Positions 40,810 through 51,600 of a stretch of DNA of 64,000 bases are shown piece after piece (within the stretch, counting starts at the first letter, position 1; every line of letters begins with the position of its first letter). A program made the position numbers and the translations under genes. A model generated the notes under the pieces. That model searched no databases, was not told the origin of the DNA, and saw only the letters and a program-made list of their open reading frames with translations. Source of the stretch: Pseudomicrostroma phylloplanum (lineage: Eukaryota; Basidiomycota; Exobasidiomycetes; Microstromatales); contig BCHS01000006.1 in assembly GCA_039545275.1 (NCBI GenBank), forward strand, positions 372,001-436,000. Direction: 5' to 3'.

Positions 40810-43394
40810 ATGGTCTCCCTGTCTTCCGCAGCAGCCAGGAGGATGACCACCGCAGGCACATTTGCAACCTCACCGTCAACGTGGCGCCTGACCTGGGAGG
40901 CACAGCATTACTCCGCCATCCACACGCGTCCACATCTCTCCTCATCCAGACCCTCACCAGCATACTCGTACACCGGATTCAGGTCATCGCACTCGCACGC
41001 CCAAATTCAGAAGAACTCATTGTCCACCTCAAAGCTGCATAGGTCCCGTACAGCCTCCTCTCCTGCGAAGTACTTCTCGCAAACAAATCCCGCACAATCG
41101 AATCGCCCCTCTTTTCAGCTAGTGCCACCGCGCCAGCTCGTGTCTCATCTAGATGCCCACGTAGTCGGACAGGAGAGGGCTAAGCGATACCTAGCTGTGA
41201 CAGTCTACAATCACTTCCTGCGGCAGAACTTGAACGACGCCACATTCGAGCACCAAAGGGCGGCAGAGATCGCGCGTCTGCGAGAGGATGAGGAGAGCGA
41301 CAGGCGACAGAGGGACCAGAAGCGCTGCGAGAGGCAGTCGAGGTCAGACGAGTCGAAACAACAGAGACAGATCAGCGACGACGGGCCAGAGTTGAGGCGA
41401 CAGCTGCGACTGGGCAAGTCGCAGCAAGTTCTGACTGCTTCCGGTTCGGACGGAGACAAGGCATGGCGTCATGTCGTTGGCGAAGGTGAGTGTCGATGCG
41501 AGTCATGGTTCCCAGGAGAGGGCGATGCGATGTGAATCTGAACCGTCGGTCACTGAACCCAATGGCTGTAAACAGGAGAGCCGCTGCCATTGACATACTT
41601 CTCCCATGCCCAGCCACACTTGGTTTCTGGGAGCAAAGCAGAAGCTGGACGGTCGACACAGAGCGCGCCGCCACCTTTGGGAGGGCCACATGAATTGCGT
41701 GCAAGGCGACCTTTCCGTCGCTTATCACATGAGAATAGCATCTCACCGATGCAGGTCCCGCACCTAACTTCGCCTGTCCCACGACATGCCAAGTCCAATC
41801 TCCTCCTGATCGGACCCTCGGGCTCCGGCAAAACCCTCCTTATTTCAACCGTAGCGGATGCTCTTGATGTACCTTTCATCTCCATTGATGCTACGTCTCT
41901 TACAAGTAGCGGCTATGTAGGCGAAGACGTTGATGTAATTGGTCGACGGCTACTGTCCGAAGCTCGTCGGCTTTGCGGCGAAGATGCCACAGAGGAAGAC
42001 ATCAAGCGCAGAGCTGAGCAAGGCATTGTCTTCATCGATGAGGTCGACAAGCTTGCAAAGAGGAACAACTCAACCGGCACGAGGGATATCGGTGGAGAAG
42101 GGGTACAGCAGGCCTTGCTGAGGTTGCTAGAAGGATGTGTCATGCACGTCCAGGGCCCGCCTCCGATGACAATGTCATCGCAGTCCAACAGATCACGCAG
42201 ACCCAAGGCGGCAGCTGAAGCTCCTTCGCAGCAAGAAGTGGGCGGAACAGCGGCAAATATCGCAGTCGCAGGTAGTAGCAGCTCCCAGCATACGTACCAG
42301 ATCGACACTGCCTCTGTCCTCTTCGTAACATCGGGCGCCTTCGTTGGACTGGAGAACATCACGAAACGCAGGTACACAGTGGCCAGTGGAGAAGAGGGAC
42401 GCGAAGAGGCAGTTTTGCGTCATGTCAACGAGGAAGATCTAATACAATACGGCCTCATCCCGGAATGTAAGTCCTTACAAGACTCGGGGACTGGCGGATG
42501 GTGTCATCCTCGAGGTGCTGACGATCGTGCCCTTACTTTCGTGGCGCAGTCGTCGGCAGGATACCAGCGATATCCGTGATGGCTTCCCTTACCCAGGCGG
42601 AGCTAGTGCGTGTGATGACGGAGCCTCGCGACTCCCTCCTGGCGCAATACACCTCCCTGCTCTCCACTTCCAATGTTGCATTCCGGGCGACATCAGCGGC
42701 TCTTGAGTCTATTGCCCGTCAAGCCTCTACCTCGAAGGTTCAGACTGGAGCAAGGAGCTTGAGGAGACTCTTAGAGGAAAAGTTGCTCGACACGCTCTAT
42801 GCCGCCCCCGGTGGAAGTATCCGCTTTGCTTTGTTAGACGAAGAAGCTGCCGAGGGCCGAGGCGACGTCAAGGTGTGGAGTCGCGGAGGGAGGCAGGCCT
42901 TTGCCGCTGCTTATGATGACGAGGAGCGTTGCTTCGTGGTAACAAAGGGACAAAGGGCAAAGCCCGGAGCAGATCAAGCAGAGGAGAGTACAAACTTCAG
43001 AAGGGCCTCACTCGCGGCCTCGAAGTTTTCGACTGCCAAGCGAGCTAAGCCCGACGCGGGCAAAGAGATGCTGCGCCCATCGGCTAAACAAACGCTGGAA
43101 TCACAACCAAGTCAAATCAGACCACCGATGACGGCCCAGCGGTACATCGATCCTGAGACGCAGCAACTCATCGACGAAGCCGAAGCGACGGATTGGCAGC
43201 GAGGCGAGAATGACAGATTTGGTGACGTCGCCGTTGCGAATGCCAAGGCTAGCCGACCTCCGCGGCCGCTGACCGCTTCGCAGCTGACTGGATTGAGCGA
43301 ATCGGAGCTTTCGACGATTGCCAGGCGCAAGAGTAGGGCGAGGTTGAACCGGCCCAGTCGAGTAGGCAATCTCAGAGTCACGGTGGGCGTATGA
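40810..43394 (+). CDS. MCX1: Mitochondrial ClpX-type AAA+ unfoldase (MCX1)
   Basis: Exons 40810-41485, 41576-42466 and 42550-43394 (introns 90 and 83 nt) give 803 residues. Residues 1-~95 are basic, Ser-rich and free of acidic clusters, as a mitochondrial presequence. Residues from ~115 ([22 protein letters not shown]) begin the ClpX ATPase. Walker A is GPSGSGKT (~306-313), followed by [14 protein letters not shown] and Walker [20 protein letters not shown] and [14 protein letters not shown] lie in the C-terminal subdomain. There is no N-terminal zinc finger. A charged insert of ~130 residues ([20 protein letters not shown]...) separates VVGQERAK from Walker A, far longer than in bacterial ClpX, and ~200 extra residues follow the sensor domain. 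In yeast Mcx1 activates 5-aminolevulinate synthase. Junctions restore [11 protein letters not shown] and IPEFVGRIPA. Confidence 0.9.
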
Positions 43395-43712
43395 ACCGTT
43401 GTCTCTCCTGATCGAGAGACTGTAATACCGTATACTGCAGTGCAGGAGTGCAGTGATGAAGCGAAGGGACGTGATGAGGAGAGATGTCATTGAAAACTGT
43501 TGTACAAAGTGCAAGATCGTAGTTGCGACGAAGTCTGGCGCTGTAGCTTGGGAGGGGGGGGGGGGGGGGGCGGGGTTCCTCTTAAGATACCCTTGCCAGG
43601 AGGCCTGCCTGGCAAAGAAGTGAGCGTACGATGTCAGATATACCGTTGCGAGGAGAATGAGAATGAGCTCTCGGCTCACCTTCTTATTCTTCTGCTACCG
43701 CTGGGACACAAT
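43395..43712. other. Convergent intergenic region with G17 homopolymer
   Basis: 318 bp between convergent stops of MCX1 and the mitoribosomal S8 gene. The run of 17 Gs at 43554-43570 is the only notable feature. Confidence 0.6.
43554..43570. repeat. Poly-G tract of 17
   Basis: An uninterrupted run of 17 G, flanked by GGA and CGGGG. Its length is prone to slippage in cells and to sequencing error. Confidence 0.9.
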
Positions 43713-44180
43713 CTATCCGGCTCTAGCCACCACTTCCCCACCTCTGACCCCCCTCCTAACAGCCTCCCTTGCCTCAAACCAGCCCTCTCTCCCACAATCC
43801 ACCACGCCAATTTCACCCATTGCCAGTGGCGGCACGAATTTGCTTCTCCTGTAGCTGACGAACCTCAGCAGATCTTCCCGATCCATGAAGATCTTCTTCG
43901 ATGGCTTGCTCACCAGCTCACACTTGCTCAAGACTGGCCGATCCTGAGTGGAGTACTTGAGATGTACCCAGAGCCGTTTCGAAGGAATGGAGGCTTGCTG
44001 GAAAGCTATCGGGGAGGCGGGGGTGGAAACGGTTCCTTTTGTTATGGAGTGGATGAGGCCTTGCTGGAGGAGAATGGAGAGGATAGAGAGGTTTCCATTG
44101 GAGTAGGGGATGGGCACTTGACGTAGACGGGCGGAGGAGGCATTGCGTAGGCGGACCAGGAGGTCGGCATGTAGAGGCAT
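43713..44180 (-). CDS. MRPS8: Mitochondrial small ribosomal subunit protein bS8m
   Basis: A single exon of 155 codons, the usual length of mitochondrial S8. It starts MPLHADLLVRLRNASSARL and continues with NLSILSILLQQGLI. It ends with the S8 C-terminal core FVPPLAMGEIGVVDCGREGWFEAREAVRRGVRGG. S8 binds the central domain of small-subunit rRNA and is needed for early 30S-type assembly, here in the mitochondrial matrix. No separate presequence is visible, as is common for fungal mS8. The ATG at 44180 was chosen because the preceding in-frame codons have no homology character. Its 3' end faces MCX1, another mitochondrial gene. Confidence 0.87.
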   Translation of the reverse strand: MPLHADLLVRLRNASSARLRQVPIPYSNGNLSILSILLQQGLIHSITKGTVSTPASPIAFQQASIPSKRLWVHLKYSTQDRPVLSKCELVSKPSKKIFMDREDLLRFVSYRRSKFVPPLAMGEIGVVDCGREGWFEAREAVRRGVRGGEVVARAG

Positions 44181-44601
44181 GGCAGATGGTCGGCGTGTAG
44201 GGTAGTGGCAGCAGCCTTGACTCAATACAGGGCGAGCTGGTGGATGATGTCGACGACGGGGATGGCGATGCAGACGCTGATGGTACTCGCGGTGAATTGG
44301 CTTACCGCCTCAACGCCTGAAGGGGTCACTTGGCTTTTCAAAAAGCGGAGCGGAGGCAGACGAGGCTGCCATGCGCGCGAAGGTGTGTGTGTGCCTTTGC
44401 CCGGTCTCACCGTCGGAGCTCAGGCCACAAGACGCACACTCACACACACATCAACGCACACACGCTCCTCTACTCACCACCACCCTCCCCCTCTCGCCCC
44501 TCCGCATCCTCACCTTCCCGTCCGTGGCCTCGGTGAAGCCCCTTTCACACTACCACGCGAAACATCCTTGATCTGAAGGCCCCTACGAAGCTCGGGTGGC
44601 G
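44181..44601. promoter_or_regulatory. Divergent promoter of MRPS8 and p24 genes
   Basis: 421 bp between divergent starts. It includes a CA-rich tract near 44420-44465 (ACACTCACACACACATC and similar) and a CT-rich leader before the p24 ATG at 44602. Confidence 0.55.
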
Positions 44602-45450
44602 ATGGCTCGCGGCAAGATCCTCCATAGCTTGCTGGCCCGTCCAGCATGCGCCCTCCTCTTGGCCCTCGGTGCCGCCCTCACCTTGAGCACAGGGGCTGCA
44701 GTCCAAGGGGCGGCTTTGACGACAATAGTGAAGGCAGGAGACGTGAGTCGATCCTCGTAGAGCCAGTCTGCTGCTGCTTGCTCATCGTCGCCCGCCACCC
44801 TTGCCCTCCGTCGTCGTGGCCCTTGCAGCGCTCCTGCTTCTACTCCTGGGTGGATCAAGCGGGCGAGAAGATTGGCTGGTATTTTGCCGTTCAGTCCGGT
44901 GGTAACTTCGAAATCGACTGGTCGGTCACCTCTCCATCCCAGAAGATCGTCACAGAAGGCCGCAACGAACGTCAAATGGACATCATCTTCACAGGTCAGG
45001 AGGTGGGCGAATATCAATTCTGCTTCGAGGATCCTACATTTGCGGCTGAAAAGGTCGTAGACTTCGACATCACCGTCGAGAGCGAGCCAAGGTTGTCGGT
45101 GCCACTCAGCCAGGCACAGATGCTCAAGGAACACTCGGCGCCTCTAGAAGAGAGTATTGGAGAGGTGCAGCAGCAGCTCACCTCCATTGGCAGGACACAG
45201 CGGTACTTCCGAACGTGGGAGAACAGGGGATTCGATACAGTCAAGAGTACACAGTGCGTTTAGATGATGTCCGACTCGGCCTCGAAGGGTACCGATGAAA
45301 CTGACCTTGCACCTCATCCCCACAACCAGGTCAAAGCTCTTCTACTTTTCCGTCATCGAGTCGGCCCTCATCATCGCCATCAGCTTCGGACAAGTCAGCC
45401 TCATTCGGTATCTCTTTGACGCAAGGGGGACGAAGCGGTCGAGGGTATAA
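44602..45450 (+). CDS. p24 family (emp24/gp25L) cargo receptor
   Basis: Exons 44602-44742, 44829-45253 and 45330-45450 (introns 86 and 76 nt) give 228 residues. A signal peptide (LLARPACALLLALGAALTL) precedes the lumenal GOLD domain with the two conserved cysteines (SCFYSWVD and YQFCFED). A coiled-coil stretch follows (EESIGEVQQQLTSIGRTQRYFRTWENR), then one membrane helix (FYFSVIESALIIAISFGQVSLI) and a short cytosolic tail, YLFDARGTKRSRV. p24 proteins cycle between ER and Golgi in COPII and COPI vesicles and select GPI-anchored and other cargo. The tail has a bulky-hydrophobic ER-exit-type YLF and a basic, valine-ending terminus, but not a canonical KKXX signal. I cannot assign it firmly to alpha, beta, gamma or delta. 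Confidence 0.93.
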
Positions 45451-45599
45451 CCGCTAGCGAGGTGGAAGCTGCACGGTTTGTTCTGACATGCCGAATTATC
45501 GAGCTGTTCTATGGCCAATGTATCACGATTTGAGACGACGAGCGAATAGTGAAGAGCTTGACTTCACGTACGAAGCGACAGGCCGATTGCGGAAGGTCT

Positions 45600-46936
45600 T
45601 CAGAGCAGGAGCACGACTTCTTCTTTTATCACTTCACCTGAGGTATCAAAGGGCTCGTTCCCATGAGCGTTTGCGAGAGAAGACCTCACTGTCATCCATG
45701 AGATAGCTGTACTGTCGACATCTAGTGTGTGTGGTTGCTTTTGCCCGACAGGAGAAGGACGCGAGGCTATATGACTTGCAAGAAGAGTCTCTAATGCAAG
45801 TCTACAGCAGCGCAAGGATGATTGAGGAGGAGGAGGAGGAAAGAAGAGGAAAATTGAGTGACCAAGGCTCTGACCCTTCCCAGACGCTTCCCTGGGCCAC
45901 GTCGATTACTCACAGTATCGCAATAAGTATCATGGCAGAGGCGGAAACAATGGTTCGTCCTGCACTCAGCAGGGCATAGCTGCATGTATCGCCATCGCTC
46001 AACACGTTTTCCAACACCGCGATTGCCGTCCTTGCCGTTGTCTCGTGCCACGTCTCTCTGTGTTCACCCTGACTTGTCATTCTCCCCCTCGCATTACGCG
46101 AATAGGCATCTGTGAGCATCCTGGTCCTGGACCAAGCATCTAGCTCTGACTGGAAGGCCTCCGAAGCGAGAAAGGTTTCGCAGAATTCCTCTCGGACTGC
46201 ACCAATGGTCAGTAGTAGCAGCAGGATGAAGCTGAAGCAGATGGAGGAATAGAGGGTGAGGCTCGTGTGTGCGTGCAGTATTCGTAGGAGGCGGTAAGAG
46301 GACTAATGGTCAGAGGGAGAGGGATGCCAACAGTCCGGTCATTCCATAGCCTCACTGGATCCCCATTCTCGTGGCTCCGACGAGCAACATATTTCTGTGC
46401 TGTGAACTCACTGACCAAAGACCGAACGCCCCCAGACCCCATATTCCAGTCGCTACCAATTCCTCCGCCCGGAGATACCACAGTGCCCCCCTAAGCCCGA
46501 TCCAAAAGCGTCGCGCATCACGCTGACGCTCTTCCTCGACCAAAGAGTCCGCAGGCGTGGTGACGAAGCCGCCTTGAAAGGGAAGAACATTCGCCTTGAT
46601 GTTTTGCGCGGATGTGCGATGCTGGAGAACTGGAGGTGAGGACCAGAAGTTGGACAGGAAGGAGCCGAAAGGAGCTGTTGAGCCCGATGTTGCAACGGCT
46701 GAATCGGCGGGGTCCGTTGCACTGCTGCCGGCTGTCTCGGACACAGCATCTGTGCCAATGGCTTGCAGAATCCCCAGGGTGAACCGATAACGTGTGTGCA
46801 ACCATCGATATGATCCGTAATGGAACAACGTCAGGGCAAAGCAGAAGAGCAAGAGCGGACGCGGGCGCGTGCACGCAGTGAGTATGCGGCGCAGCAAGGT
46901 ACGTGTGCGACGGGCTACGGACGGGAGGATGCGCAT
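45600..46936 (-). CDS. Predicted four-helix membrane protein of unknown function
   Basis: Exons 46412-46936, 45914-46302 and 45600-45801 (introns 109 and 112 nt) give 371 residues. I do not recognise the family. Helices are predicted at ~30 (LLLFCFALTLFHYGSY), ~165 (VATGIWGLGAFGLWS), ~195 (LYSSICFSFILLLLLTIGA) and ~290 (ASAMILIAILLALETLLA). The last helix exists only because intron 2 joins AILL|ALETLLAS, which argues for that junction; intron 1 has CTGAC upstream of its ATTAG acceptor. Between helices 3 and 4 lies a ~75-residue soluble loop (FCETFLASEAFQSELDAWSR). A ~90-residue Ser/Gly-rich loop separates helices 1 and 2. The four-helix plan with a long loop 3-4 loosely recalls tetraspanins, but the CCG motif is absent. 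The ATG at 46936 is the first in frame. Confidence 0.68.
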
Positions 46937-47173
46937 GGCGATGGTAGAAGGGGGGTATGGCACACGTTGTGACGACAGGACTGGCAAGATGATGGTGACT
47001 ATATAGACATTGCGACCTCATCAAGGCGACCAGCGGCGGACCAATGACCCAAACCAGGGCCGCGCCCGAGGGCGGGGGTACTTAGTATCCGCGTCGCTCA
47101 GGGAAGCTCTTGTGCCCAGCCGGACGGTCTACGACACTACGGGCCGCATCCGCCCTTTTCTTCCGGCCCGGCC

Positions 47174-48344
47174 TCAACCAAGTCCTTGGCTCCTGAGAAT
47201 CCCAATCCAGCCTCTTCCGCCCCACTCTATCCATTGCTTCGCGCTCACTGTGCCTGCCTGCAGATCCGACACAATGGTGGGTCCTTCGTTATTGCTCAGA
47301 GCTCGCAGGAGGGAGGTGGAGGCGGGGAGGGAATGGTTGGCGAGCAGGTGAAGCTCTGTGAAGATGGACACAAGAGAAGCATGAGAGACGTCGCCTCCGT
47401 CAGCAACGTCTTGGGCGGCTTAATACGACACGATGAGCTCTGGGGTGTGGTCTGCGACTCACCACTGAGCAGGTATGCTGTAGCAAGACGACTTCGAGAA
47501 GTATACCAGCGAGGCTGAGGAAGAGAGCGTGGACCAGACTGCGGCGTCAGTATTACCATGCTCCTCTCGCGAATCAGCGTAGAGGCACGGCTCACCCCAA
47601 ATCCCCCATCGTAATTCGCTATTGTACAGCTCTCGTCTGCGATCTGCCCTGCCCTGGCCACAAGGGGAAGAGGATTTGGGATTGAGTCGGGCAAAATTAG
47701 AGCTAGTGGGAAAGGTAGGAGGCGAGGAAGTATCGACAGGATCGGCGAAGGAAGTGGGTTGGCGGACATATAAGAAAGGGCCTGTCGGAAGGATGGCGGC
47801 GCGGCTGGTATGGCATCAGTACTTGTAGGCGCCTGGACGAGGAGAAGGCGGGATGACTCACTTCGAGGAGATGGACTTTTACTCGATCACTCTGTGCCAA
47901 CCTAGCTTCCAAGAGGGTAAGGGCATCTCCCAAGGCGTCTTTGCTCCCCTCGCCGGGCTGCAGTCCTGATCCGCCGCCGCCTGGCTGGCTGGTGCTTCCT
48001 TTGATTGCTTCGAAGTGACGCCTCATGGCTTTGAGCTGCACAGCATCCCACCTCTTCAGCAGTCGAAGTGGCACGGCCGTCTGGCTTGCGTGGCCGCCTG
48101 GAAATAGCTTCTGGATGGTGGAATCGTCCAGAGGCGCTTTGAGCTGAGATTCTGACGCCTGGGCCCCGGCTAGGACGGCGGAAGGTGTGAAGCCATGAGT
48201 TGGGATGTGGGGCAGAGCAGAGGCGATCAGCCGCGAGGTGAGAGTGTGCGACGAGGTACTCGAGGTATGAGAGGCAGCAAGCGCAGAAGAAGAAGGAGAG
48301 GAAGAAGCAGCAGCAGCTAGGCGCGGCCGAGTAGCGGCGAGCAT
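47174..48344 (-). CDS. COQ9: Ubiquinone biosynthesis protein COQ9
   Basis: Exons 47862-48344, 47596-47781, 47463-47514 and 47174-47355 (introns 80, 81 and 107 nt) give 300 residues. The Ser/Ala-rich N-terminus (MLAATRPRLAAAASSS) fits mitochondrial import. The TetR-like fold starts with LIASALPHIPTHGFTPSAVLAGA. Later come the lipid-binding region RADES-like (GQIADESC) and the family motif WYTSRSRLATAYLLSELHLL, assembled across two introns. The C-terminus reads WIEWGGRGWIGILRSQGLG. Coq9 binds lipid precursors and presents them to the hydroxylase Coq7 in the matrix-side CoQ synthome. Intron 3 has two usable acceptors (47538 and 47514). I chose the inner one because it best fits family spacing, so that border is uncertain. 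It is divergent from the MAM3-like gene, with 293 bp between starts. Confidence 0.86.
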
Positions 48345-48637
48345 CCTTACCTGACCGTAGCTGCGGGATACGTGCGGGAGGGATGGCCCGAGCGATGGCG
48401 GGCGGCCCTCGGCGGCGCCGGCACTCGACTGCACTCTACGCGGGCACACACGCAGGCACGCAGGCACGCAGGCACTCCACTCCACTGAGATACAACGTCG
48501 GACCCCACTGAGCACCACCACCACCACCACCACCACCACCACCCCCTCCCCTAGTATACCACTCCCTTTCGCACTCGCACCCTCGCTTACACCCATCACA
48601 CTCTCCGCGCGAGGTACAGAAGCCCTCCATACAACGC
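48345..48637. promoter_or_regulatory. Divergent promoter of COQ9 and MAM3-like genes with CCA repeat
   Basis: 293 bp between divergent starts. It contains CACGCAGG-type repeats near 48450-48475 and about ten CAC/ACC trinucleotides at 48513-48543. Confidence 0.6.
48513..48543. repeat. CAC trinucleotide microsatellite
   Basis: About ten CAC repeats in the COQ9/MAM3 intergenic region. Read on the minus strand it would code for poly-Val, but that frame is not part of COQ9. Confidence 0.9.
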
Positions 48638-51600
48638 ATGACTAGACCTCGCCACTCGGCTCCCAACACCGCGCCCTTGTATGCTCACCTTCCATTGTCT
48701 CACCACCGCCACTCGCCCACAATCGACGAAGAGCACCTCTGCTTCTCCTCTACAGCCATACAAGCCCCCACGGCAATCAGATCCACCACACCGTCTCCAT
48801 CGGCAACCTCACCGCCCTCACGCTTCGCACCTCGACCGCACTACTGGGTCATCGTCGCCCTCGTACTCCTCTTGAGTAGCCCCTTCATCCCCCTCACGCG
48901 CGGCTCAGCACTTCCCTCTGATATCATCCAGCCAAATCAACATGACTCTGGTTACACCTCCACACCGTCGCTATTCTCTCACTTCTCCGAGAATGGATCA
49001 CCGGGAGGAACCTACTTGAAAGTGGCCTCGGAATTGCACCAGTCTACTCCAAACTTCTTCATGCACCCCTCCTCGCAGTCCATTAAGCATAGGCAAGATG
49101 CACTCGACCTCACTGAGCAGCTCATCTTACTCCAGCGCACATATCGCTCAGCCAAAGACAGCAGGCTTTCACCTTCGGCGACTCAGCAGAAGTCTTCGCT
49201 CTCGAAACGGCAAGATGACCCTGCTACCTCATCTGCTGCCTATACATGCGCCTGCAACACCGATGAACCTCTTTCATCTGGCGCGAAAGCGGGCTACGCC
49301 ATCGTCGTACCCATCCTTGTCATACTATCTGGCATATTCGCTGGTCTCACACTGGGCTACATGTCTCTCGACGAGACCCAACTTCACGTTCTAGCTACGA
49401 CAGGCTCTGAGAAGCAAAAAGCGTACGCCAAGAAGATCATACCCATCCGTAAGGATGGGCATCTCCTCTTGACGACGCTTCTGATCGCTAACATGGTGAG
49501 TCGGACCAAGACTTATGTCTGCGTAAGACCAGCTGTATTCCGAAGACTGACCCCTTGCAACTCTCAACATCAGATTACCAACGAAACGCTACCAATCGTG
49601 TCCGATCCGCTCTTCCCCAGTCCCGTACTGGCAGTCGTGGTGTCTACGATCCTCGTCATCATATTCGCCGAGCTGGTACCACAAAGTGTCTGCTCCAGGT
49701 ATGGACTTGAGATAGGCGCTTTCATGGCTGTGCCTACTCGTTGTATCATCTTTGCACTGTGGCCGGTGGGCTACCCAGTCTCTCGAATACTGCACTGGAC
49801 GCTCGGCCCCCATCATGGCATCGTATACCGTCGAGCTGAGCTCAAGGAGCTTGTGACCATGCATGCACTGTCGGGAGGTCGAGGAGGCGACCTGAACGGA
49901 GACACAGTCATGATGGTCGGGGGTGCTCTGGATCTACAAGAAAAGGTGGCCCAGCAGGCCATGACGTCTATTGACAACGTCTTCATGCTTCCTTACGAGG
50001 CTAAGCTCGACTATGCTACCCTCGAACGTGTCGTGCAATCTGGTCACTCAAGGATCCCTATCTACCAGGAAGTCGAATTACCCGTCAATGCTTCCACGCG
50101 CAGTGGTAGCGGCACACCCAGCAAGAGGATGATGCCTGCCTTTCTCAGCTCCCTGGGAAGAAAGCCCACAGCCAGCAGCGCCCGACGTTTCAACTCCAGT
50201 GACGATCACGAGAGCCTAACCTCTTCCGAGAAGAATGAGCAGGGGGCCCCGTCGTCGGAAAAGGATGGAAAGGAAGCATCTCCTCATACTCCAGCGCATG
50301 GAAACGTCATTGTGAAGCGCAAGAAGATCATTGGCACCCTCCTCGTCAAATCGTGTGTCCTGCTTGATCCAGAAGATGCGATTCCTGTCAGCGACATGAC
50401 AATCAACGCATTACCAACGGTACCTCACGATGAACCCCTCCTGAATGTTCTGAATGCTTTTCAGGATGGTCGATCACACATGGCCATCGTCACCTCTGCG
50501 TCTCGTTTGGGGGACTCCTTCGCGCCGTCAAAGCTGACTGAGATGCCATCTCTTGCTCGTCGCGCCCCAAAGCTGCGCGAGATCGACGAAGAGCCCATCG
50601 TAGATGACATGGCCAATGCTGCTGCCCGAAACAGCACGTCGTCTTCCTCATCCTCTCATACGGGTGGTGACTACCGCCACAAATTCCGAGGCTTTTTCAA
50701 GCGCCGAGGTGCTCATGATGACATCGAGCTTGCACATCCGGCACAGTCCAGTGGGACTCTTGCGGAGAACATGACGAGCAATGACAGGGCAAGCGGCGTT
50801 TTGCCAGACATCATTGGTGTCATCACATTGGAGGATGTATTGGAAGAATTGATCGGCGAAGAGATATACGATGAATATGACCCGCGAGAGGAAGGCGACC
50901 AGGGCTGGAACAAGATTACCCCGCCTTCGTCACCTGAAGAAGGCGCGGGCGCTCAGAAGCTACTGGCCGACGTCAGTGGAAGATCAGCAGCCGAGGAGCA
51001 GGCCCATGCGACTGTCAAAGCCGGTGAAGCTGCTATCGCCGGCCTGAGCATTAGCGAAGCGTCTGCGCAAGGACCTACCCCAGATGCAAGCACAGCCACG
51101 CCTCGTACACTCCTGGGTCGCTTGGGACTGCTTCCGGGTCAGCAGAGGGCCAGTGGTATGACTGCGCCACAGAAGGCTTCAGGAGACGCTATAGTCTCTC
51201 CTTCTGCAACGAGCGCAGGCATTCTACAGTCCAGTCCCGATGCCTTGCATCTAGACACCTCGACTGGGCAACCTCACCTCCACAGCGACCCTTCACCCGA
51301 TGACCATACTCGATCGGGTGACGACTATTTCAACGCAAGAGCACTCAGCCCAAATCTTAGTGCACCGATGAGAGAAACGCCGCGAGAGATCTCTTCCAGG
51401 AGCGCTCCTAGCACTGCTCATGGACCGGCGAAGGGTGTCGCATTCTCGTCGGTTGTGTCCAGCACCACTCGTCCGTCTTCCTCGCCGCCTGTTCCTCCAA
51501 CGACGACCAGAGACGGTCAAAAGCAGCCTGCTGCAGGTCGCGCAATCATCGTGCGTACCCAATTGCCGGGCGGTAGTACTCAAACCGGCATCATTGGAGA

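Noticed and set aside
41486..41754. Single 269-nt intron in the ClpX gene ending at CCGATGCAG
   Set aside because: It breaks the frame. A 90-nt intron ending AAACAG keeps one continuous frame into [15 protein letters not shown].
47833..47861. 29-nt intron in COQ9 with acceptor CGTCCAG
   Set aside because: Far shorter than any other intron here. An 80-nt intron ending CCGACAG has a TACTGAT branch site and joins HLLE to ALSYMSA as in the family.
48345..48599. COQ9 extended upstream through a poly-Val stretch
   Set aside because: The extension reads a CAC microsatellite and would bury the mitochondrial presequence; the Met at 48344 is a normal N-terminus.
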